A DNA stretch of 36,847 nt from Kiritimatiellia bacterium. Lineage in GTDB: Bacteria; Verrucomicrobiota; Kiritimatiellia; RFP12; JAAYLN01. Each line of letters opens with the position of its first letter. Within the stretch, counting starts at the first letter, position 1. Made by a program: the position numbers and the translations under genes. The notes beneath the pieces are model-generated. The model worked only from the letters and a program-made list of their open reading frames with translations, was not told the origin of the DNA and made no database searches. The stretch lies in contig JAQULY010000002.1 in assembly GCA_028718445.1 (NCBI GenBank), positions 1 through 36,847 on the forward strand, in the 5' to 3' direction. This document shows, piece by piece, positions 9,334 through 17,800 of the stretch.

Positions 9334-9438
9334 GCGTATTCATGCCGCAGGCGCCAAATGCAGAAGGTCACGCGCTCCTAAATGGTCGTTTGTGGCCATC
9401 CAGGAATCGTGTGGACGCTGTTCTGCCTTCTTTCCGTG

Positions 9439-9476
9439 TTGACATATCAGCCCAGTGATACAATCATACTACTATG
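9439..9476 (+). promoter_or_regulatory. Promoter of the GH95-like gene, probably leaderless
   Basis: TTGACA (9439-9444), a 14-base spacer and TACAAT (9459-9464) are followed nine bases later by the ATG at 9474. Spacer and downstream sequence (AATCATAC, CTATG) are shared with the opposite promoter at 9296-9333. There is no Shine-Dalgarno sequence. Confidence 0.6.
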
Positions 9477-12047
9477 GACTGGAACAAGTTCGTCTCGCAA
9501 TACGACCTGATCTATGAAACCCCGCCAACGGACTGGCCCGATGGCTTCCTGCTGGGCAACGGGAGTCTGGGCGCCGTGTACTATGCGCCCGATGCGCTGT
9601 GCTGGCTGATCAACAAGGCGGACGTGCTGGATAACCGCGTGACCGAAGTGAAGCGGATCATGACGCCGGACGAGGCGGTGCGCATGATCAGGGAGGGAGC
9701 CGACAGTCAGACGCTCAACCACGAAGAGTATGGAACCCCGCCTCCCTCCGGCGTGGGGCCCAAGAGCTGCGGGCGGCTGACCATTGACCTGGGCGCCGGC
9801 CGCGCCTCCGGCTGGCATGGTGCGTTGCCTGCCATCCGCTCGCGGCTTGGTCTGTACGACGCCACACTGCATGTGGAGGTGGACAAGCATCTCTACCACC
9901 CCAGAGTGACATCGTTCGTGCGGGCCGAGGAGGACATGCTTGTGATCCGCGTGCGCGACGTCTCGCCCATGGTCAATCCCATCACCACGATCTACTTCTC
10001 GCGTCCCGAGGACATCCAGCTCGCGGAGCCGGAGCTGACCGTGGAACGGGGACGCTTGCTGCTGACCATGCCGTCAATGCCGGAGGCCTACCCCTACGTT
10101 ACGGCCATCGCCGTGATTCCGCGTCCCTCCAAGACCTATCGCGACACGTTCCTGCCGCGGATTCGCGAGAAGTACCGTGCGCCGGAGCTGGGCACGGCGG
10201 ATCTGCGCATGCAAGGCAAACTGGGCATCATCCGGGTCTCCGGTGATTTCGATCTGCTGCTGACGGTGGCCACGGCGCGGGACAACCCGGACCCGCGCGA
10301 CGAAGTCCACCGCCGGCTGGATCGCGCCACGGCCACGGGCCTTGAGCCCTTGCACGAGACTCACGCGGACTGGTGGGCTGAGTACTGGCGGAGGTCGTGG
10401 GTGGAACTCGGCGACAAGGCGCAGGAGCAGCTCTTCTATCTCTCGCTCTACGCCCTGGGCAGCACCTACCGTCGCGGCCCGATGCCGGGTATCCTGGGTC
10501 TGGTCTACGGACCGTGGCTCGGAAACGTCCAGACAAGTCCCTGGGGCGGCGGCTTGGCCAACGACCTGAACATCCAGTGCCCCTTTTTCCCGGTGCACGC
10601 ACTGAATCACAGCGAGTTGTTCGAGGCCTACCTGGACACCAGCGACCTGCTGCTGCCGGAATCCCGCCGGCTGGCGCGCGCGGTCTTCGGAGCGCGCGGC
10701 GCCCACGTGGCCTCTTACACCATCCTGGGCAACATGAGCTCCGGCCTGGGCGCTGTGCACTTCCTCTACATGGGCTCGTACCAGGCCCTGATGCACTGCC
10801 TGTGCTGGCGCTACCGGCGCGACGTGAAGCAACTGCGCGAGCGGCTCTACCCCTTCCTGAAGGAGATCCTGGCGTTCTACCTGGACATGCTGAGGAAAGG
10901 TCAGGACGGACGCTATCACCTGTGGCCGAGTTACGCCGTGGAACTCGAGATCATGGATTGCGGCGACGCGGTCCAGATCATGTCCATGCTCAAGGTGTGC
11001 CTGCAAACGGCGGTAGAGGCGGCGGAACTGATGGGTGTGGACGACGCCGAGGCCGCCCAATGGAAGGAGATCCTGGCGCACTTCCCCGACTACGCACAGG
11101 GCACTGACCAGCAAGGGCGGCGCGTCGTGGTGGACGGTGACGGCATCCCGGCCGATCACCATGTGGGACAGGCCGGTTGCCTGCATCCGGTCTATCCCTG
11201 CGGCGAAGTCGACGAGTTCGCAGCCCCGGACACGCTGGCCCTTTACCAGCGCACGCTCGACTCGGTATTGGACAAGACCGCCGAAACCGTCTACGCGGCG
11301 GAGCACGGGTTCTTCTACGAGAGCGCCTGGGCCTGCTTTTTCCGCGCCATGACCGCGTTGCGCCTGGGGCGCGCGGAGGATTTCTGGCGCCTGCATCTGC
11401 CCAGGCTCCTCAAGGCCCACGCCAAACCGAACGGCCTGATGAGCCATGACGCGACCTATCTGGTTGACCCCGCCGACAGCGAGGCCAACCTGGCGAACAT
11501 CCCGGACCGCTGTCTCGACGATGTTGGCGAGAAGATGCCGCTGTTCGAGCCGTGGTGCGGTCACTTCGGTTGCAGCACGCCCAACGCGCGCGCCAAACAA
11601 CTGATCGAGCCGCTGATCGAGGTTAACGGCGACTACCTCACGATGATGACCGAGACCATGCTGCAGAGCCATAACGGCGTCATCCGCGTCTTCCCCGCCT
11701 GGCCGAAGGAACGCGAGGCCCAGTTCGCCAACTGGGTGGCGGAAGGCGGCACGATCGTCTCGGCCCGCCACACCGGCGGTCAGGTGGCGTTCATCACGCT
11801 ACGACGCGGCGCGGGCGCCGCCGCCCTGCGGCGCGCGCACGTGAGGTCGCCGTGGACAGGCGAGGTCCTGGCGTGCGACCTGCCGGCTGAGGGTGCCATC
11901 ACGCTGACCGCCGTCGGCGTCCGCGCAGGCGCCGAAGCGCAGGAACCGCAACCGCCCGAGTCGGCCCGCCCCCGCGTGCTGGTGCCGCATCCGCGTTATC
12001 CGCTGTGGCTTGGGCGACCCGACTTCACGGTGCCGGCATCGAACTGA
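9474..12047 (+). CDS. GH95-like glycoside hydrolase
   Basis: The 857-residue protein has the layout of GH95 and related (alpha/alpha)6-barrel enzymes: an N-terminal beta-sandwich starting WPDGFLLGNGSLGAVYY (compare P.GNGRLGAMV in GH95), a barrel with WGGGLANDLNIQCPFFP and HLWPSYAVELE, and a C-terminal part with TETMLQSHNGVIRVFPAWP, which is very typical of GH95. Known GH95 members are alpha-L-fucosidases or alpha-L-galactosidases. Sequence around the usual GH95 catalytic Asn/Asp pair cannot be assigned by eye, so the sugar specificity is open. No signal peptide is visible. It is transcribed divergently from the GntR regulator and shares its promoter sequence, so it is probably co-regulated with the leftward unit. 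Confidence 0.75.
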   Translation: MDWNKFVSQYDLIYETPPTDWPDGFLLGNGSLGAVYYAPDALCWLINKADVLDNRVTEVKRIMTPDEAVRMIREGADSQTLNHEEYGTPPPSGVGPKSCGRLTIDLGAGRASGWHGALPAIRSRLGLYDATLHVEVDKHLYHPRVTSFVRAEEDMLVIRVRDVSPMVNPITTIYFSRPEDIQLAEPELTVERGRLLLTMPSMPEAYPYVTAIAVIPRPSKTYRDTFLPRIREKYRAPELGTADLRMQGKLGIIRVSGDFDLLLTVATARDNPDPRDEVHRRLDRATATGLEPLHETHADWWAEYWRRSWVELGDKAQEQLFYLSLYALGSTYRRGPMPGILGLVYGPWLGNVQTSPWGGGLANDLNIQCPFFPVHALNHSELFEAYLDTSDLLLPESRRLARAVFGARGAHVASYTILGNMSSGLGAVHFLYMGSYQALMHCLCWRYRRDVKQLRERLYPFLKEILAFYLDMLRKGQDGRYHLWPSYAVELEIMDCGDAVQIMSMLKVCLQTAVEAAELMGVDDAEAAQWKEILAHFPDYAQGTDQQGRRVVVDGDGIPADHHVGQAGCLHPVYPCGEVDEFAAPDTLALYQRTLDSVLDKTAETVYAAEHGFFYESAWACFFRAMTALRLGRAEDFWRLHLPRLLKAHAKPNGLMSHDATYLVDPADSEANLANIPDRCLDDVGEKMPLFEPWCGHFGCSTPNARAKQLIEPLIEVNGDYLTMMTETMLQSHNGVIRVFPAWPKEREAQFANWVAEGGTIVSARHTGGQVAFITLRRGAGAAALRRAHVRSPWTGEVLACDLPAEGAITLTAVGVRAGAEAQEPQPPESARPRVLVPHPRYPLWLGRPDFTVPASN

Positions 12048-12106
12048 GCCCGTCACGAGCATTATGGTCGCTGCGCGGTCGAATTGCTCTTTCCAGGTTG
12101 AATAAA

Positions 12107-12139
12107 CCGGTTGACACCGGTTGCGACTGGTTGTAGTCT
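12107..12139 (+). promoter_or_regulatory. Promoter with triple 10-bp-phased operator
   Basis: Three copies of C(C/T)GGTTG begin at 12107, 12117 and 12127, exactly 10 bp apart, so they lie on one face of the helix. The first two overlap the -35 element TTGACA (12111-12116); TAGTCT (12134-12139) is a possible -10 with a 17-bp spacer, seven bases before the ATG at 12147. The simplest reading is an autoregulatory operator for the regulator that follows. The interval before it (12048-12106) contains only a REP-like scrap. Confidence 0.55.
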
Positions 12140-12146
12140 GTGCTTC

Positions 12147-13688
12147 ATGAATGGGGGCACCAGACGCAGGACGAGGCGCAGCGAGGGGCGGCTGCTGGCC
12201 GACGACCCTGTCGAAGCCATCGAGCGGGCGGTTCTGCGGAGTGTCGAGGATGGCGGCTGCACGCCTCATCAGAAGATACGGTCCCGGCGTGAATTGGCCC
12301 GTCTGCTGAGCACAACCGAGTTCAGGGTACAGCAAGCCATCACGCGCCTGGGTAAGAAGGGGCTCGTTTACACGCGTCAGGGGAGCGGCATTTATGTCAG
12401 CGAGAAGGCTGGCGGAGCAACGGCCCCGGCAGCAGTTTCAGATGTGCCGGAGACGACGCCAACAACCGTCGAAGAGGCTCCATTCGACGCCGGGGCGTTT
12501 GCCTTCCATCACGTGCCCTCGCGCAAGACGTTACGGGTAACGATTCCTCTGGGCAACGATGAACGCCAACGCCGCATGTGGCAGCGGGCGCTGGATGCCT
12601 TCCATCGGGAATTCCCGTTCGTGGCGATCGAGCCGGACTTCAGCATGGCCGCGGCTAACGCTTCCGGAGATCTTCATTTCATGACGCTGGACGGGATGTA
12701 CCGGCACGATCAACCCGTTGTGCCGCTGGACGCGGCGCTCCTCGGTCAGGGCGGGTTGCGTCTCGACGGGTTGTGCGACGGGATCGAGGCGCTCGGGCGG
12801 ATTGTCCGCGGCCCGGCCGGTGCGCCGGGCGACACGTCCCCCACACCCGCGTTCAGCGGCATTCCAGTGATGCGAACCACGACGGTCTTAATGGCGAATC
12901 GCCGCGTCCTAGCCCGGTACGGACTGGCGAACGACCCGATCCTGGCCCGAACGACACCTGGCCGACCAGGGGCGGCAATACAGGATTTGTTCCGCCTGGG
13001 AAATGCCCTGGAGGAAAGAAGCGGCGGCCGCGTGACGGGCATGCACTACGTCGGCTTCCATCACTACGCCACGTTTCGCGGCATCGCTTTCCGCGAGCAG
13101 GGCAAGCGCTGCGTATTCGACCGTACCGCAATGGCTCGTTTCCTGGAGGACCTGCGGCCGCACCTGGACTATCGCCGTTCGCACATCGGCGGCGATCGCG
13201 CGGAGGATCTGTTCCTGCAGGACTCGCTCGGGATCCACTGCGCCTACCTGTTCCAGTACCGCCGACTGGCCCAGCGCATGGGCGACGCCGTGCGACTGCT
13301 CGCCCTCCCCCTGGAGGCGGGCGGGTTCGTCACCGAAGGCCTGTGGGTGGGCTGCACGCCGGCCGGGACCGAGAACGCCGAAGAAGCCGCGATTCTGCTG
13401 GGGTTCCTGGCATCCGAACGAGGACAGCGGCTGTTATTGGATGAGCACCCCGAATGGCTGTCGGTACAGCGGAAAGTTCTGGCGGAACAAAAGGCGGCAT
13501 CGCCCTTCCCCAACGGATCGGTGCTCTACGAGTTCGATCCGCGCAGCCAGTACACCCATGTGAGCGAGGACTTCTACCGGATTCACCTGCCCCGCATGGA
13601 GACGGAGGTGGCGAAGCTCTTCCTGGGAATACAGGACTTGGAGACGACGTTGGACAGGATGGAACGAGTGCCGGCGGAACCATCGTGA
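12147..13688 (+). CDS. GntR-type regulator fused to solute-binding-protein-like domain
   Basis: The 513-residue protein starts with a GntR winged helix (about 15-90: RSRRELARLLSTTEFRVQQA, then TRQGSGIYV). After a linker rich in Ala, Pro and Thr it continues with a domain resembling extracellular solute-binding proteins of sugar ABC transporters (about 120-500: TLRVTIPLGNDERQRRMW, ILLGFLASERGQRLLL). Such fusions are frequent in Lentisphaerae and relatives and presumably sense an oligosaccharide in the cytosol. The ATG at 12147 is chosen because upstream in-frame codons fall inside the promoter and operator repeats. It lies in front of the rightward series of hydrolase genes and is the obvious candidate for controlling them. 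Confidence 0.8.
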   Translation: MNGGTRRRTRRSEGRLLADDPVEAIERAVLRSVEDGGCTPHQKIRSRRELARLLSTTEFRVQQAITRLGKKGLVYTRQGSGIYVSEKAGGATAPAAVSDVPETTPTTVEEAPFDAGAFAFHHVPSRKTLRVTIPLGNDERQRRMWQRALDAFHREFPFVAIEPDFSMAAANASGDLHFMTLDGMYRHDQPVVPLDAALLGQGGLRLDGLCDGIEALGRIVRGPAGAPGDTSPTPAFSGIPVMRTTTVLMANRRVLARYGLANDPILARTTPGRPGAAIQDLFRLGNALEERSGGRVTGMHYVGFHHYATFRGIAFREQGKRCVFDRTAMARFLEDLRPHLDYRRSHIGGDRAEDLFLQDSLGIHCAYLFQYRRLAQRMGDAVRLLALPLEAGGFVTEGLWVGCTPAGTENAEEAAILLGFLASERGQRLLLDEHPEWLSVQRKVLAEQKAASPFPNGSVLYEFDPRSQYTHVSEDFYRIHLPRMETEVAKLFLGIQDLETTLDRMERVPAEPS

Positions 13689-13757
13689 TTCGTTAGTGCC
13701 TCATGGCCAAGGAAGAGCGATCAGAAAAACAAGTTGCTCAAGTAATGGAACCGAAAT

Positions 13758-13845
13758 GAACCGCAGATTGACGAATGATGAGTTGCGAATCATGAAGGGA
13801 ATAACTTCGACACTCTGCGGTTCAGTATTCGTCAATCTGCGGTTC
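13758..13845. repeat. Long inverted repeat between regulator and SUMF1 gene
   Basis: Two perfect 19-bp arms (first arm begins GAACCGCAGATTGACGAAT at 13758; second ends at 13845) enclose a 50-base loop that itself contains a further copy of CTGCGGTTC. The rest of the 13689-13911 gap holds no convincing gene. It may be a dispersed non-coding element; a transcription-attenuating hairpin is also possible. Confidence 0.75.
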
Positions 13846-13911
13846 GATTGGGTTGCGGGCGATAGCCCGCCTTGGTATCCCGCCAGAAACCTGCCGGGTA
13901 AGGAGTGGCGC

Positions 13912-14811
13912 ATGAACATGAAGACGATGCTCGCGGCGTGGATCGGCTGGGGCCCCGCCGCGCTCCTGCTGGCGTTTCCCGCCTTCGCGGGCGTCCCGGA
14001 GCGGACGAGCCCGGCGGACGGGGCCGTGCAAGTGTACGTGCCCGGCGGCGAGTTCACGATGGGGGTGGACGACCCCGAGGCGCCGATGGCGGACGAGCAG
14101 CGACCGCCGCACAAGGTGAGGCTGTCGCCGTTCTGGATGGACAAATACGAGGTCACCAACGAGCAGTACGCCAGGTTCCTGAACGCGCTGCTCGCGGAGA
14201 ACGGCACCAACTGGACCGATCGTCAGGCTTTCGAGTCGGTCCACGCGCGGGTGTTGCTCGAGCATCCACTCGGCGGTCTGGAGTACAACGCCAGGCAACG
14301 CCGCGTCACGGTGAAGCCGGGGCGCAACAGGCACCCGGTCATGCCGGTGTCGTGGCAGGCGGCCACGGAGTACGCGGACAGAATGGGACGACGGCTGCCG
14401 ACGGAAGCGGAATGGGAGTTCGCCGCACGCGGCACGGACGGCCGGCGTTATCCTTGGGGCAACGAGTGGCACGCCCGATGGACTAATGTGGGGACCCGCG
14501 CGCCGGCGGCCGTGGACGCGTTCCCTAAGGATGTCAGCCCGTTCGGGGTGATCGGCCTGGCCGGTAACATCCGGGAATGGATCCAGGATTGTTACGACAT
14601 CAATTTCTACGCGTCTTCGCCGAAGAACAACCCGGTGGCAGGTCCCGGCCCCGGCGCCTCCGGCTCCATGCGGGTCGTCCGCGGCGGCAGCTTCATGTTG
14701 ACCGAATGGGATGCTCGCACCACCAGCCGCTACCGCGGGATCGTGAGCGACAACCGACCACAGCCGGGGATGGGGATCCGAACCGTCGGGAACGCCGACG
14801 CGGCCAACTGA
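13912..14811 (+). CDS. Secreted SUMF1/FGE-domain protein, catalytic cysteines absent
   Basis: The 299-residue protein has a signal peptide (MNMKTMLAAW, hydrophobic run, AFAG) followed by a SUMF1/formylglycine-generating-enzyme fold: VPGGEFTMGVDD, PFWMDKYEVTNEQYARFL, PVSWQAATEYADRMGRRLP, AEWEFAARG, YPWGNEW, GNIREWIQD and RVVRGGSF. True sulfatase activators need a copper-binding cysteine pair in the final segment. Here that segment reads TEWDARTTSRYRG with no cysteine, so the protein is probably not a sulfatase activator, and no sulfatase gene is in the window. Related domains serve as binding modules or in other metalloenzymes. The start at 13912 has AAGGAG six bases upstream; the longer frame passes through the inverted repeat. 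Confidence 0.85.
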   Translation: MNMKTMLAAWIGWGPAALLLAFPAFAGVPERTSPADGAVQVYVPGGEFTMGVDDPEAPMADEQRPPHKVRLSPFWMDKYEVTNEQYARFLNALLAENGTNWTDRQAFESVHARVLLEHPLGGLEYNARQRRVTVKPGRNRHPVMPVSWQAATEYADRMGRRLPTEAEWEFAARGTDGRRYPWGNEWHARWTNVGTRAPAAVDAFPKDVSPFGVIGLAGNIREWIQDCYDINFYASSPKNNPVAGPGPGASGSMRVVRGGSFMLTEWDARTTSRYRGIVSDNRPQPGMGIRTVGNADAAN

Positions 14812-14829
14812 TGGCCCGGGCAAGCAGCC

Positions 14830-17800
14830 ATGAAAAAAACCTCGAGAAGCGTGTGGATAGCGTGCGCCTGTTCCGCCCTGCTGACCGCCGTGGCCGGCGC
14901 CGCCGACAGACCTCAGGTCACGCTGTATCTGCCCTTTGACGGAAACGTGGTCCCCCAAGTAGCGGCGGAGAAGACCGGGATCGCACCCGTCAAGCCCGGG
15001 AACCCCGCGCGCTATGCGGACGGTGTCAAGGGGCAGGCCGTCCTGCTGGGCGACAACTCGCTCGCCTGCCCAACGGCCGGCAATCTGACCGCCAGCCAGG
15101 GCGCGATCTGCTTCTGGGCCAAGCCCGTGGACTGGGACCCGCAACAGCCGGAAACGGTCTGGCGCGCGTTCTGGACCGTCAGCTCGCGGCTGTCGGGCGA
15201 AGGCCGCAACGACTGGATCAGCTTCTGGCGCTATCCGGAGAGCATGAGCAAGGCGTTCGACAGCGCAGGAGCCTACAACTTCGCGGCCCAGGCCGAGTCG
15301 CTGGACAACATGATCTTAGACATCAAGGACTGGCGCCGGGATGTCTGGCGGTTCTTCGCGATGACGTGGAACCGGGACGGCGACGTCAGGCTCTATCAGG
15401 ACGGACGCTGCACTGGCCGGAGAAAGCGCGCCCCCACGGCAATGTCGGCCAATCTCAACCATCTCCTGATCAACGGCGGCGGCTGCGCGCTGGACGACTT
15501 CAAGGTCTATGACGGGCCGCTTTCCGACGACGAGGTGACGCAGGCGTACCTCGCCCTGGCGGACGCTGCCAGGGACCGTAGCGCCCCCGGCGCCGCGCCC
15601 ACGGACGCGACTGTGATTCCATCGGGACCGCCGCGGTTGACGGCCAGTCCCCTGCCCGAGGCCCCCAAGGCCGATGGTTCGGACATGGACCCGGCGTGGT
15701 CCGGCTGCATCGAGGCGGGTGAGGTGCCGACCCACGGAGACCGTGCCTGGCCTGCCAACGAGACCGCGTTCCGCGTGGCCTACACGCCGCAGACGCTCTA
15801 TGTCCGGGTCCAGTGCGCAAGCCGTGGCGCCAAGCCCCGCGTGGCCGTGCGCGACCACGACGGACCGGTGTTTACCGACGATGCCATCGAGCTGTTCATC
15901 GAACCCGTGGCGGGAACGGGTCGCTTCTACCAGTTCGTCGCCAACGCCATCGGCGCGCGCTTCGAGGCGTTCGGCGCTGACGCAAGCTGGAACGGCGCCT
16001 GGGAAGCCATTCCCTCCGTGCAGGAGGGAAGCTGGACACTGACATTCGCGATCCCGTTTGCGACGCTCGGGATCGAGCCCGCCACGGGCATGACCGTCGG
16101 CTTCAACCTCGCCCGCGACGACAGACTCGGCAATCAACTCCAGAGTTGGGCCGACCTCGGTGGCGGCGCCTTCGCCAATCCCGGCCAGTTCGGACGCCTC
16201 GTGCTAGGCGCAAACGCGATCGGCGCCTCCGGGCTGGGCCGGGTATGCCGCGACCGAAGCGGTGTGGTTGTGCAGGGACAGGCCACCAACGCCACCGGCC
16301 GCCCGCAAAGTCTCCGCTGGCTGATGACCGGCACCGCCGGCGCGGAACCGTTCCGGTTCGAGCGGACACGCGAGTTGCCGCCGGGCGCTGCCTTGGACGT
16401 TGTACAGACCGCCGCCGTGACCGCCCCCGGCGCCTGGGTGGCCTGGCGAAGTCTGCTGGCGACGGGCGACACGATCCTCTATGCCTCCCCTGCCCTGCGC
16501 TGTCCGCTCCTGCGCCTGCCCGTGCTGGGCCGGGCGCAGGAACCGCTGGTCCTGAGCAATCCCTTCGTCCGCCTGGTGTTCGACGCCAACACCGGCCAAC
16601 TCCTTTCGCTGCGCCATCTCGCCACCGGCCACGAGCTGCTGGCCGGCCCGCCTGGCCCGCTGTTCCGCCTCGACACGGTCAACTTCCAGCGCCATCCGCT
16701 GCACTTCCGGGAGGATGACGTCGTTGCCCTGACGCCGGATCTCACGACCTTCCGATCGGCCGGAGTGGAGCCGGAGTTCGGAGCTCATGGGGATGCGGAT
16801 GCCGGCAAGCAAAAATCGAAAATCAAGAATCAAGAATCCGCCGATGCTCAGGTGCTGACCGTCGTGCATCAGTTCGAGCAGGGCGTCACCGTGACGGCGA
16901 CGGTTCGTTTGGACGCTGACGATCCGATCGCCAAGTGGGACATTGCGGTGACGAATGCCTTGCCGCGCCGACCGCGCGATGGCGTGATCGTACACCGGGT
17001 GAGCTATCCCATGCTTGCCGGCCTGAAGGCCGCGGATGCGGATGCCGATCAGGCGGCGGTCTTGCCGCTGAGCGCCGGGCGGCTGGTGCGCGAACCCGCC
17101 AGGAATCTGGTTGAGGCTCAGGATATGGGCGTTCCCGGCTGGACCTCCATGTCGTGGATGGATCTGTCCGGCCCGCAGGCCGGGTTGTATCTGGCGAGCC
17201 ACGACGTGCGGCCGGTCGTGCAGACGATTCTCAAGGCCAAAGGCGAAACCGGCGGAAGGGTCAGCTTCTCCGTCACGCGCTGGTCGGTGCTGTGGCCCGG
17301 GCATGCGTGGACGCCGCGGGCTTGTTCCGTGGGATTGCATGAGGGCGACTGGCATTGGAGCGCGGATCGTTATCGCGAATGGTACTATGCCACGGTCAAG
17401 CCGCGACCGACACCTGCATGGATTCTGGCCGAGGACGGCTGGATGTTCGAAGGCATGAACGATCGGAACACCTGCCAGGATCTGGCCCGCACCCTGACAA
17501 CCGCTCGGAACAAGGGCATCAACTACATCCAGAGCTGGCAGGCTCCCGGCCACTTCAATATCCCCGACATTTACGGCTGGTATCTGGCCAATGTCTACGG
17601 TGGCGGCGAACGGGACTTCATGGCAGCCATACGGGATGTGCATCGCCGCGGCGGGCGGGTTGGGTTCTACCTCAACATCGGCGACATGGAAGCGCGCATG
17701 GGGACCATCATGCATCAGCCCCAGTACCGCCAGAAGCTATCGGCCGACACAATCGAGCGCATGCCGGCGTCCGACCCGATCAGCGACGGGTGGCTGGAGT

